A stretch of 63,108 nucleotides of DNA from Prochlorococcus sp. AG-315-D17 (GTDB lineage Bacteria > Cyanobacteriota > Cyanobacteriia > PCC-6307 > Cyanobiaceae): positions 1-63,108 of the forward strand of contig QBWD01000003.1 in NCBI GenBank assembly GCA_003283685.1, written 5' to 3'. Within the stretch, counting starts at the first letter, position 1. Each line of letters begins with the position of its first letter. The position numbers and the translations under genes were made by a program. Under the pieces are notes generated by a model, which was not told where the DNA came from, did no database searches, and worked only from the letters and a program-made list of their open reading frames with translations. Positions 1-8,159 of this stretch are shown one piece after another.

Positions 1-309
1 ACCGCCACCGTAGCCGCCTTGACCGCCGCCACCGTAGCCGCCGCCGCCGCCTCTTCGTGGTGCACTACCACGTGGTTCTGCTTTGTTAATTCTTAGAGGA
101 CGTCCCATTAATTCTGCTCCTTGAAGAGATTCAATAGCTGAAGCTTCAACTGCTTCATCAGCCATCTCAACAAAAGCAAAACCTCTTTTACGTCCCGTGT
201 CTCGTTCTAAAGGTAAAGAACAATTTGCTACCTCCCCAAAAGGAGAAAACAATTCAATGACATCTTCCTGCTCAGCGCGGAAGGGCAAGTTGCCGACAAA
301 AATACTCAC
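1..309 (-). CDS. RRM-type RNA-binding protein with glycine-rich tail (partial)
   Basis: This is a small cyanobacterial RNA-binding protein with one RNA recognition motif, cut at its 3' end by the window edge (103 codons visible). The start is a GTG at 309. RNP2 is seen as IFVGNLPF near residue 3 and RNP1 as KRGFAFVEM near residue 42. After about residue 83 comes a Gly/Tyr/Arg-rich tail. In cyanobacteria, proteins of this family bind RNA and are often cold-induced; that regulation is known of the family and not shown here. The gene follows argH on the same strand after a gap holding two hairpins. The family call is firm, the target RNAs are unknown. Confidence 0.9.
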   Translation of the reverse strand, partial: MSIFVGNLPFRAEQEDVIELFSPFGEVANCSLPLERDTGRKRGFAFVEMADEAVEASAIESLQGAELMGRPLRINKAEPRGSAPRRGGGGGYGGGGQGGYGGG

Positions 310-340
310 TTGAAAATTGGACTAGAAATAAAATTTAACT

Positions 341-386
341 TATTGGCTAAAATTAGCCAATATCAAATGATTCAAAAATGAATCAT
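341..386 (-). terminator. Tandem hairpins between argH and the RRM gene
   Basis: Two perfect inverted repeats lie side by side. One pairs 341-350 with 353-362 (10 bp, arm TATTGGCTAA). The other pairs 367-374 with 379-386 (8 bp, arm ATGATTCA, 4-base loop). On the minus strand they follow the argH stop by about 50 bases and precede the RRM start by about 30, and the last stem runs into T-rich DNA. They could terminate argH or form the 5' leader of the RRM mRNA. The repeats are seen; the role is inferred. Confidence 0.45.
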
Positions 387-438
387 CATTAAATACTTTA
401 ATACCGAAAGCTCTCAAATAGCTTTAAAAATAATTTTT

Positions 439-1818
439 TTACTTAACTAATTTTTTTCGCCATACAAGGAGTTGCTCTTGGACTCTCTCAAAAGCAGTAC
501 CCCCCTCACTCAAACGCGATGCAACAACATTTCTTGATAAAAGCTTTTCATAGATATCTTCTTCAAAAAGTTCATGAAATTTTTTCCATCTTCTCAGTGG
601 AATTTCTCTTAATAGAATTCCTTCCTCCAAAGAATTTTTAACGATTTTACCAACTAACTGATAAGCCTCACGAAATGGTATTCCTTTAGCCACTAAATAA
701 TCAGCTACATCAGTTGCATTAGAAAAATCTGAAGAAACTGCGGAAGAAAGTCTTTCATGTCGGAAGATTAAACCTTCTTCAAAAACAATTGATATGGCCA
801 ATAGTGAATGCCTTACTGTTGTAACTGTGTCAAAAATCGCTTCCTTATCTTCTTGAAAATCTTTGTTATAAGCTAACGGCAATCCTTTGATCATTGTAAG
901 GATAGCTTGCAAGTGTCCAAACACTCTTCCTGATTTACCACGAACAAGTTCAGGTACGTCAGGATTCTTTTTTTGAGGCATAATACTACTTCCTGTTGCA
1001 CAGCGATCTGTTAATTCAATAAAAGCAAACTCTTCAGATGCCCATAGAATAATCTCTTCAGATATTCTACTTAAATGTGTCATAATTAATGATGAAGCAC
1101 AGATAAATTCAACAACAAAGTCTCGATCACTTACAGCATCTAAACTATTGGAATATATATCCTCAAAATTTAAATTAGAAGCAGTAATTTCTCGATTTAT
1201 AGGTAAAGAAGTGCCTGCTAAAGCTGCTGCACCAAGGGGAGAAATATTAACTCTTTTTCTAACATCTTTTAATCTATTTCTATCTCTTTGCGACATTTCA
1301 ATATAAGCTAATAAATGATGCGCTAAAGATATAGGCTGAGCTCTCTGAAGATGCGTATAGCCAGGAATAAGAGTATATATATTTTGCTCAGCAAGCACAA
1401 AAAGAGATCTTTGAAAACGTTCTAAATCCTGATCGATGTCATCAATACGCTTTCTCAACCATAACCTAATATCTGTACCAACTTGATCATTACGACTACG
1501 ACCAGTATGAAGTTTTTTTCCAACCGGTCCAATCATTTCAATTAATTTTCTTTCTACTGCAAAATGAATATCTTCATCAGAGGTATCAGGTCTAAATAAA
1601 CCCTCCGAAGCCTCCAACTTAATCTGCTTAAGACTTTTTTCTAACTGAAGAGCCTCTTCCTCACTAATAATTCCTTGAATACCAAGCATTTTGGCATGCG
1701 CTATAGATCCATCCAAATCCTCTTCCAATAGACAAATATCAAATCCAATAGAAGCATTAAATTGCTCTATGAAAGGATGGAGCCCTTGATCAAATCTATC
1801 GCTCCAAGTTTTAACCAA
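439..1818 (-). CDS. argH: Argininosuccinate lyase
   Basis: ArgH cleaves argininosuccinate to arginine and fumarate, the last step of arginine synthesis in the cytoplasm. The 459-residue product has the normal family length. It carries the fumarase/aspartase signature [12 protein letters not shown] near residue 276, which holds the catalytic serine loop, and the [10 protein letters not shown] motif near residue 104. The only usable start is a TTG at 1818, because an in-frame TAA lies three codons upstream. The preceding enzyme, ArgG, is encoded far away at 31128. A tandem hairpin follows the stop. The identification is secure. Confidence 0.97.
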   Translation of the reverse strand: MVKTWSDRFDQGLHPFIEQFNASIGFDICLLEEDLDGSIAHAKMLGIQGIISEEEALQLEKSLKQIKLEASEGLFRPDTSDEDIHFAVERKLIEMIGPVGKKLHTGRSRNDQVGTDIRLWLRKRIDDIDQDLERFQRSLFVLAEQNIYTLIPGYTHLQRAQPISLAHHLLAYIEMSQRDRNRLKDVRKRVNISPLGAAALAGTSLPINREITASNLNFEDIYSNSLDAVSDRDFVVEFICASSLIMTHLSRISEEIILWASEEFAFIELTDRCATGSSIMPQKKNPDVPELVRGKSGRVFGHLQAILTMIKGLPLAYNKDFQEDKEAIFDTVTTVRHSLLAISIVFEEGLIFRHERLSSAVSSDFSNATDVADYLVAKGIPFREAYQLVGKIVKNSLEEGILLREIPLRRWKKFHELFEEDIYEKLLSRNVVASRLSEGGTAFERVQEQLLVWRKKLVK

Positions 1819-1904
1819 CGTAATTTACCAAGTTACTAATATAAATAAAGCAAAATTATTAAAGATTGTCAGGCAATTTACTTACTTAATTCAGGAAGAG
1901 GAAG

Positions 1905-3314
1905 TTATTCATTTACTTTTAAAACTACCATTGAAGCATCATCTTCAAGTTGATGGTCAACCCCTACAAATCCATCTAATCGCTTAAATAATTTATCTAA
2001 TATTTCTTGTGCTCCCAAACCAGCCTTCGCGAAATCTGCTAGAAAAGTTTCTAAACGAGTTTCATCAAAGCGTTCTCCCGAAAGACCTAATGCTTCAGTG
2101 ACACCATCGGTATAATAAAGGACAACATCATCAGGTTGCAGAGTTATTTGACCACATCCATAGTTAGCGTCAGATTGAAGTCCAATTAATAAACCAGGTG
2201 AATCTAGTCTGCTGATAGATTTTGTCTGGGAACTCCAAAGTAATGGAGGATTATGTGCTGCATTCGCAAATCGCAATATCCTTGATCCTGCATCAAAATC
2301 AGAGTAAAACAAGGTCACAAAACGATGAGATTGAGTTAAGTCTTCCAATGCCAATTGATTTAAGTCATGCAATATTTGATTAGGAGGAAGATCACTCATG
2401 ACTTCAGCTCTAAGCATTCCTCGCAACATTGTCATCAATAACCCAGCCGGAACACCCTTTCCCATTACATCACCAATAACTAAAGCCCAACGAGAAATTT
2501 CTTTTTGTCCATCAACCGATTCGGGACAAATGGACATAAAATCATAATAATCACCCCCAACTTGAAAAGCAGGTCGGCAACGAGCGGCTAATTCAACACC
2601 CTCAATTATTGGACAATGATCAGGTAATAATTGTGCTTGAATTTCACCTCCAATACATAATTGTCTATCAACTTTTTCATGACTACGTATGACTTGAAAG
2701 ATAACATCATTCTCAATAGCAACACCAGTTAAATCAGCTACTAATTGAATATGTTTTCTTTGAATATCACTTTCGAAAACAACATCTTTTTTATCAAATA
2801 CATAAAGACGTCCACGTTGTCTTCCTCGAGAAACTATTGATGTTGCACAAACTTTAAAGTCCCGCAAATATCTTTTAACTAATTCATCTAACAGAAGAAT
2901 ATTTTTATCATGCAAGCAAAAACCCGTTTTAATCCCTTCTTCCATAACAACTAATTGTCTAAATAATTCTTGACAATGATCAAAAGGCATTACTTGTAAT
3001 TGATCTCGCCAAATCCTTCCATCATCTTGAAATGGAATCAATAAAGCACCTTCCACACCAACCAACCTTGTTGTGAGGAGAGGTATTAACTCCAAAAAAC
3101 GATATAAATTAGTAAAGTTTCTTAGGGCAAAGCTTAAAGAAAGTAATAAGTCTTGATTGCAAGTTTGCTCTTGAGAAAGACTTTCAAGTAAATCGTTTAA
3201 GGACTTAGAAGCAGAAATTGATAATGAATTCTTTGAGGGAATATTCTTCTGTTGAGGAATGACAGGGTTTTTTGTCACTGCTTCATCCCGTCTATGAAAA
3301 TTGAAATGTAGCAA
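1905..3314 (-). CDS. GAF-domain SpoIIE/RsbU-type protein phosphatase
   Basis: This is a PP2C-type serine/threonine phosphatase with an N-terminal sensory region. Residues of about 55-205 look like a GAF domain. Residues of about 230-469 form the SpoIIE-type phosphatase with metal-binding motifs VGGDYYDF, GDVMGKGVPA, YTDGVTEA and DDASMVVLK. In other bacteria such enzymes act on anti-sigma-factor antagonists in partner-switching pathways. No partner gene lies nearby, so the substrate here is unknown. The start appears to be a TTG at 3314, with an in-frame TGA two codons upstream. It follows ftsY by 24 bases and is probably cotranscribed with it. Confidence 0.88.
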   Translation of the reverse strand: MLHFNFHRRDEAVTKNPVIPQQKNIPSKNSLSISASKSLNDLLESLSQEQTCNQDLLLSLSFALRNFTNLYRFLELIPLLTTRLVGVEGALLIPFQDDGRIWRDQLQVMPFDHCQELFRQLVVMEEGIKTGFCLHDKNILLLDELVKRYLRDFKVCATSIVSRGRQRGRLYVFDKKDVVFESDIQRKHIQLVADLTGVAIENDVIFQVIRSHEKVDRQLCIGGEIQAQLLPDHCPIIEGVELAARCRPAFQVGGDYYDFMSICPESVDGQKEISRWALVIGDVMGKGVPAGLLMTMLRGMLRAEVMSDLPPNQILHDLNQLALEDLTQSHRFVTLFYSDFDAGSRILRFANAAHNPPLLWSSQTKSISRLDSPGLLIGLQSDANYGCGQITLQPDDVVLYYTDGVTEALGLSGERFDETRLETFLADFAKAGLGAQEILDKLFKRLDGFVGVDHQLEDDASMVVLKVNE

Positions 3315-3338
3315 AATTCAAAAGATATATCTGCATAA

Positions 3339-4658
3339 TCATCGTTTAATTAAAAGTGCCTCTATAAACTCGAAACTATTGAAAGGACGCAAATCTCTAA
3401 TACTTTCTCCGGCACCAATAAATCTCACGGGAAGTTTAGCTTCTGATGCTACTGCTAAAGCAACTCCTCCTCTAGATGAACCATCTAGTTTAGTGAGTAT
3501 TACTCCAGTTAATTCTGCTGAATCAGAGAAAGCCAAGGCTTGGCGAAGTCCATTTTGGCCTTGACTCGAATCTAAAACTAAAAGAGATTCAACTTTCGCA
3601 TCAGGAGCCAACTTGGCTACAATTTTTCTAATTTTTTTTAATTCTTCCATTAAATTATTTTTAGTTTGCAGTCTTCCTGCAGTATCAACCAATAACAAGT
3701 CAATATTTTTTGATTTACTCGCTCCAATAGCGTCAAAAACAACTGCTGCAGGGTCTGCGTTAGTAGATTCATTGGAAATAACATCAACTCCACTTCTTTC
3801 ACCCCAAACTTTTACTTGTTGAACAGCTGCAGCTCTAAAAGTATCTGCAGCTGCAATAATTGCAGAGAAACCACTCCTTTTAGCAACGCTTGCTAATTTA
3901 CCCAAAGTAGTTGTCTTTCCTACACCATTAACACCCACTAACAACCAAATATTTAAAAAACCTTTTTTAGGCGCAAGTAAATCAATACCACTTTCTTCAA
4001 TTGGTTTCTCCAAAATATTTACTAATTCTTTTTTTAAAAAACGTAATCCTTCAGACGCCTCAACTACTTCCTCATTTAACTTCTTTCTTAAACGACCTAA
4101 AATTTGATCAGTAGCAGCAACACCAGCATCTGCTCTCAACAAAAGCATTTCTAAATCATCAACTACTTCAGGAGTAAGAGGATCATCGCCTAATTTGTCT
4201 AATAGATCCGTAACAAAACCTTGACGGGTTTTTTCTAGACCCTGCTTTAATCTACCTAACCAATCAATATCATCAAGAGAGAATTGATCAGGGGTTTTTC
4301 CTTGTGCAGCTAAAACTTGAGCTGACCAAGTAAAAGTATCGTCAAAATCACCCAATTTAATATCATCTTCGTGAATACAGTTTTCTGTACTTTGGGATTT
4401 ATTAGCTGCGGAAATATCAACTTGTGAGTCGTTTTCAGTATTTATTGCTGAAGATAAAGGTAATTGATTGTCATTATTTTTTTTATCTATTTCTTCACTT
4501 TCTTTTTTAAGTAATTCTTTTTTTTCTTTTTGCTTACTCTTCAATTCTAAATAAGCTTGCTTTGCCCAATCGATGGATTGATCATTGGTCGATGAAGAAT
4601 CATTAGTGTGATTCAATGTCACTTTATCCTCTTCATAGATATCATCATTATTTATCAT
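3339..4658 (-). CDS. ftsY: Signal recognition particle receptor FtsY
   Basis: FtsY is the GTPase receptor that docks the Ffh/4.5S particle carrying nascent membrane proteins to the membrane. The 439-residue protein has an acidic, low-complexity N-terminal extension (about residues 1-130) and then the NG domain. GTPase motifs are GVNGVGKTTT near residue 241, DTFRAAA, DTAGRLQ and TKLDGSSRGG. The ATG start overlaps the nusB stop in an ATGA, which indicates translational coupling. The neighbours nusB and the phosphatase form one minus-strand run. The acidic N-terminus is usual for FtsY and thought to help membrane association. Confidence 0.97.
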   Translation of the reverse strand: MINNDDIYEEDKVTLNHTNDSSSTNDQSIDWAKQAYLELKSKQKEKKELLKKESEEIDKKNNDNQLPLSSAINTENDSQVDISAANKSQSTENCIHEDDIKLGDFDDTFTWSAQVLAAQGKTPDQFSLDDIDWLGRLKQGLEKTRQGFVTDLLDKLGDDPLTPEVVDDLEMLLLRADAGVAATDQILGRLRKKLNEEVVEASEGLRFLKKELVNILEKPIEESGIDLLAPKKGFLNIWLLVGVNGVGKTTTLGKLASVAKRSGFSAIIAAADTFRAAAVQQVKVWGERSGVDVISNESTNADPAAVVFDAIGASKSKNIDLLLVDTAGRLQTKNNLMEELKKIRKIVAKLAPDAKVESLLVLDSSQGQNGLRQALAFSDSAELTGVILTKLDGSSRGGVALAVASEAKLPVRFIGAGESIRDLRPFNSFEFIEALLIKR

Positions 4659-5284
4659 TGTTTTTGTAAATTAGAATTTTGAAGCCTTCGAAGAACCCCA
4701 TTAATCATTCTTCGCCCTTGCTCATCACTATAACGATTTGCAAGATTCACAGCTTCATTACAAGTTACAGCCACAGGTGTATTCAAATCAACCAAATCAA
4801 CTAAAGCTAATCTTAAAATATCTCTATCAATTCTTGGTAATCTTTTTAATCTCCAGCCTTCCATAACACTATCTAGAGTATTATCTATCTCTTTTTTCTT
4901 ATTAGTAACTAAAAGAACATGCCTCATAGCAGAATCCCGGATTTCTTTTTGGTCACTTAACGCTAAAAGTCTAGGTAATTCAATAATCTCAGATATAGAA
5001 TTCAATATATTTTCTGATTCAGAAAGACAAGTTTTTATATGTCCTCTTGATTTTTTTAATAATCCAGCATCCTCCTTCAATTCACTATCAACTAACTCTT
5101 GATTTGCTTTTTCTAATGTAGCTGCACAAAAATCTAATTCTTCTCTCCAATGCTGAGCTAAAGACTCCAAAGCACCACTAAGTATATTTTCGATTGTAAA
5201 TTCTTTAATTTTTTCTATATTGTCTATTTTAATTTGTCCTAATAATAAAAGTGCAAGTTCTCTAGAGATTGATTTTACTTTCAT
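4655..5284 (-). CDS. nusB: Transcription antitermination protein NusB
   Basis: NusB binds boxA RNA with ribosomal protein S10 and supports antitermination of rRNA operons. The product is 209 residues, longer than the roughly 140 residues of E. coli NusB because of an N-terminal and central helical insertion. The conserved C-terminal core, with RLPRIDRDILRLALVDL and NEAVNLANRYSDEQGRRMINGVL, lies at about residues 148-200. The gene starts 21 bases after the DUF502 gene and overlaps ftsY by 4 bases. The call rests on the C-terminal NusB core. Confidence 0.93.
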   Translation of the reverse strand: MKVKSISRELALLLLGQIKIDNIEKIKEFTIENILSGALESLAQHWREELDFCAATLEKANQELVDSELKEDAGLLKKSRGHIKTCLSESENILNSISEIIELPRLLALSDQKEIRDSAMRHVLLVTNKKKEIDNTLDSVMEGWRLKRLPRIDRDILRLALVDLVDLNTPVAVTCNEAVNLANRYSDEQGRRMINGVLRRLQNSNLQKQ

Positions 5285-5305
5285 AATTTATATCAAATTA
5301 ATTCC

Positions 5306-6040
5306 TTATGAGGATGAAGAAGGAGATGCTCTTAACTTGGAAAATAAACTTGAGAAAGATGGATTTGTCGAACTATTTCTTTGATCTGGATTAACAATTC
5401 CAGCTGAAATAATTGTTCTAAAAGCATCTTCAACAGATATATTTAAATCCTTAACAGAAGCTTCAGGTACCAATGTATACCAGCCTGTAGTTGGATTTGG
5501 TGCAGTAGGAATAAAAACACTCAATAAAGGTTTATCCGGTTCCGATAAAAGGGATGGGCCAACAACTCCAGTAACAAAACCTACACTAAACAAACCTTCT
5601 CTAGGGTATTCAACCAAAACGACTCTTCTAAACCGGGAGGAGTTGTCTCCAAGAAAAGTTTCTAACAACTGTTTAAGTGTTTTATAAACTGAACCTGCTA
5701 AAGGAATACGAGATAATGTTCCTTCACCAAACTCTAATAACCATCTCCCTACAATATTTCTGGCCATTAGACCAATTAGCAAAATACCCAATAAAGGAAC
5801 AGTTAAACCTAAAGAAAGATTTATTAAATCTTGAAGTAAAGGATTAAGCGTAATAAAAGGATTGAGCTGCTTCGGTATTGAAGTCAAAATTGAAAGCACA
5901 AATCTGCTGACAACTGTTGACAACCAAATTGTAGTAGCCAATGGGATGACCACTAAGAGACCTGCAATTAGATCATTCTTTAGATCCTGCTGAAGCCTTG
6001 AGGCTAGAGTTAGATCCTGCTTGGGAGAGGACTGCACCAA
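5306..6040 (-). CDS. DUF502 family membrane protein
   Basis: This is a 244-residue membrane protein of the DUF502 family, which is widespread in cyanobacteria and plants (the plant COV/LCV proteins belong to the same group). Two hydrophobic stretches lie at about residues 24-52 and 70-95. The soluble part carries the family motifs IPLAGSVYKTLKQ and FIPTAPNPTTGW. Its biochemical role is unknown. The open frame begins TTG-GTG at 6040/6037, so the start could be either codon. It heads the minus-strand run to nusB and ftsY and is divergent from queG. Confidence 0.88.
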   Translation of the reverse strand: MVQSSPKQDLTLASRLQQDLKNDLIAGLLVVIPLATTIWLSTVVSRFVLSILTSIPKQLNPFITLNPLLQDLINLSLGLTVPLLGILLIGLMARNIVGRWLLEFGEGTLSRIPLAGSVYKTLKQLLETFLGDNSSRFRRVVLVEYPREGLFSVGFVTGVVGPSLLSEPDKPLLSVFIPTAPNPTTGWYTLVPEASVKDLNISVEDAFRTIISAGIVNPDQRNSSTNPSFSSLFSKLRASPSSSS

Positions 6041-6083
6041 ATAAAGAGAGTCCGAACGTTATTTGTATACAATCTAACCAAAC

Positions 6084-6148
6084 TAAGAGCATTAATTAAT
6101 CAATTTTGCTCTTAATGAAAAATAGAACAACAAAAAAAATTGTTCTAT
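6084..6148. repeat. Two adjacent inverted repeats in the DUF502/queG divergent gap
   Basis: Within the 189-base gap, 6084-6091 pairs with 6107-6114 (8 bp, arm TAAGAGCA). Then 6122-6130 pairs with 6140-6148 (9 bp, arm ATAGAACAA) around an A-rich 9-base loop. Read on the minus strand, the second stem is followed by a run of Ts, like a weak terminator. Since the flanking genes diverge, a terminator is not expected. A small RNA or operator sites are possible. The repeats are seen directly; the function is not established. Confidence 0.5.
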
Positions 6149-6229
6149 CTACCAAAATCGTCAAAAACTTGACCTAATGGACATTTTCAAGAAAGGTAGC
6201 AATAAGCTCATTCATGCAGAAAATAAACT

Positions 6230-7183
6230 TTGGAATACATAGAAGAAAAAATAAAATTAACAAACAAACTCAAAGCAAAAGCTTTAGAAGAAGGTTTTGA
6301 TGCTGTCGGAATAGCAAAAGTTCCTGGATCTTCAAGAATAAAACTCCGATCTGAGGCATTGGAAAGATGGCTAGAAGCCGGGCACCAAGCAAAAATGGGA
6401 TGGATGAACGCAAAAAGAAGAAAAAATATAGAAACTCTTTTAGATGGTGTAAAAAGCGTTCTTGGCGTAGGACTAAATTATTTTGTAGATATTGAAACAA
6501 GACCTAGAGATTTATTAATAGCAAGATATGCATGGGGCAAGGATTATCACAAATTAATTGAAAAAAAATTAAAAAACGTTGCTAAGTATTTAGAAAAAGA
6601 AAAACCTAATTCTAAATGGAAAATTTGTGTCGATAGCAGCGCATTGTTGGATAAAGCATGGGCAGAAGAGGCAGGAATCGGATGGATTGGAAAAAATAGC
6701 AATTTAATTAATTCAAGGATTGGTTCATGGATGGTCTTAGGCCACCTTTTATCTACTGAAACTTTAATTCCAGATGAACCAGCTAAATCTCTTTGTGGAG
6801 GATGTCAAAAATGTATTGAAGCATGTCCCACTAAGGCAATTGAAGAACCGTTTGTTGTAAATTCAAATAAATGCCTGGCATATCACACAATAGAAAATAG
6901 AGAAAAAGTAATACCTGACGAAATATCTAAAAAAATGGGAAATTGGATTGCCGGTTGTGATATATGTCAAGATGTGTGTCCATGGAATCACAAAAAAATA
7001 CCAAGCTCTACAGAATCTGAACTTCAACCATCTGAATGGATATTAAATTTAAATAAAAAAGAAGCTTTATCATGGAGTGACATAGAATGGAAAGAAAAAA
7101 TCTCTGGATCGGCACTAACAAGAATCAAACCTTGGATGTGGAGACGTAATATAAATTCAACATCAAAGAAAGGTCCTAAATAA
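6230..7183 (+). CDS. queG: Epoxyqueuosine reductase
   Basis: QueG reduces epoxyqueuosine to queuosine in the wobble position of GUN-anticodon tRNAs, using cobalamin and two [4Fe-4S] clusters. The 317-residue protein shows both ferredoxin-type cysteine sets: CGGCQKCIEACPTKAI near residue 189 and CDICQDVCPWNHK near residue 245, with KCLAYHTIE between them. The start chosen is a TTG at 6230, because the nearby ATG at 6214 is in another frame. QueC and QueE of the same pathway are encoded at 54904-56285. The downstream TPR gene begins 17 bases after the stop. Confidence 0.95.
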   Translation: MEYIEEKIKLTNKLKAKALEEGFDAVGIAKVPGSSRIKLRSEALERWLEAGHQAKMGWMNAKRRKNIETLLDGVKSVLGVGLNYFVDIETRPRDLLIARYAWGKDYHKLIEKKLKNVAKYLEKEKPNSKWKICVDSSALLDKAWAEEAGIGWIGKNSNLINSRIGSWMVLGHLLSTETLIPDEPAKSLCGGCQKCIEACPTKAIEEPFVVNSNKCLAYHTIENREKVIPDEISKKMGNWIAGCDICQDVCPWNHKKIPSSTESELQPSEWILNLNKKEALSWSDIEWKEKISGSALTRIKPWMWRRNINSTSKKGPK

Positions 7184-7200
7184 GTTACTAATTCAATTTT

Positions 7201-8076
7201 ATGATTTTCAATAAAACAGTAACTACTTCTATTTTTATCTTATTAAGTTTATCATTTACAATTCTTGGAATTAATCCAAACCCTAGCAAAGCATTTTTTC
7301 CAACAATTAATGAACCGAATACTAAAGAGTTAAAATCTACTTCTATCAAAATTGGAAAAACTGCTATACAACTGATTCAATTAGGACAAATTGAAGATGC
7401 TACTAATCTCCTAAAACTTGCAATTCAAATAAATCCTGATGAAGAAATTCTTTGGATAGGATTAGCAGATGCTCAGATAAAATCTAATATGAAGAAAGAA
7501 GCAATAAAATCTATAAATAATGCAATTAAACTAAATCCTAATAATGCAAGTTTATATTTCACAAAATCTTCTATATATATGAATTTAAAAAGTCCTAAAA
7601 ATGCAATAAAATATATTAAAAAAGCCTTAGAAATTGAAAATAACAATGAAAGAGGATATTTTCAATTAGGTAATGCTGAAATAATGCTAAAAAATTATGA
7701 TTTTGCATTAATTGCATTTAGAAAAGCAATCAAAATTAATCCAAATTTTTGGCAGTCTATAAATAATGAAGGGCTAATCTATTTTGAATTAAATAAATCA
7801 CTAAAAGCTATACAAAGATTCAAATTAGCAGTCGAGATTAGTAAAGATGCCGAACCAATGCTTGCATTAGCTATAGCACTTTTTTCTGCTGATAACAAAT
7901 CTATTAAGTCAATAAATTTAGCAAAAAATGCTTTAAAACTAAATCCAAAATATGCCTCTACTGAGTACCAATCAAAACAATTATGGGGCGAAAAATTACA
8001 AAGAGCAGGTACAATTTTTTTCAAAACAAAAGAAATGATTAAAGCAGTAGATGAAGCAAAGAAAAATACTCAATGA
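7201..8076 (+). CDS. Exported tetratricopeptide-repeat protein
   Basis: The 291-residue protein has an N-terminal hydrophobic signal or anchor (about residues 7-28) followed by five or so TPR units from about residue 50 to 270, such as AIKSINNAIKLNPNNASLYF and ALIAFRKAIKINPNFW. TPR arrays serve as protein-interaction scaffolds. The partner here is unknown, and the signal suggests it faces the periplasm or thylakoid lumen. It lies between queG and the topoisomerase subunit on the same strand. The TPR call is firm; a specific function cannot be given. Confidence 0.85.
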   Translation: MIFNKTVTTSIFILLSLSFTILGINPNPSKAFFPTINEPNTKELKSTSIKIGKTAIQLIQLGQIEDATNLLKLAIQINPDEEILWIGLADAQIKSNMKKEAIKSINNAIKLNPNNASLYFTKSSIYMNLKSPKNAIKYIKKALEIENNNERGYFQLGNAEIMLKNYDFALIAFRKAIKINPNFWQSINNEGLIYFELNKSLKAIQRFKLAVEISKDAEPMLALAIALFSADNKSIKSINLAKNALKLNPKYASTEYQSKQLWGEKLQRAGTIFFKTKEMIKAVDEAKKNTQ

Positions 8077-8159
8077 AGAAATGTTTAACAAAAACCTGGT
8101 ATTTAAGGAATTAGTTAGTAACCTAAACAAAGAAAGTTAGGCCTCTTACAGAGTCAAAG

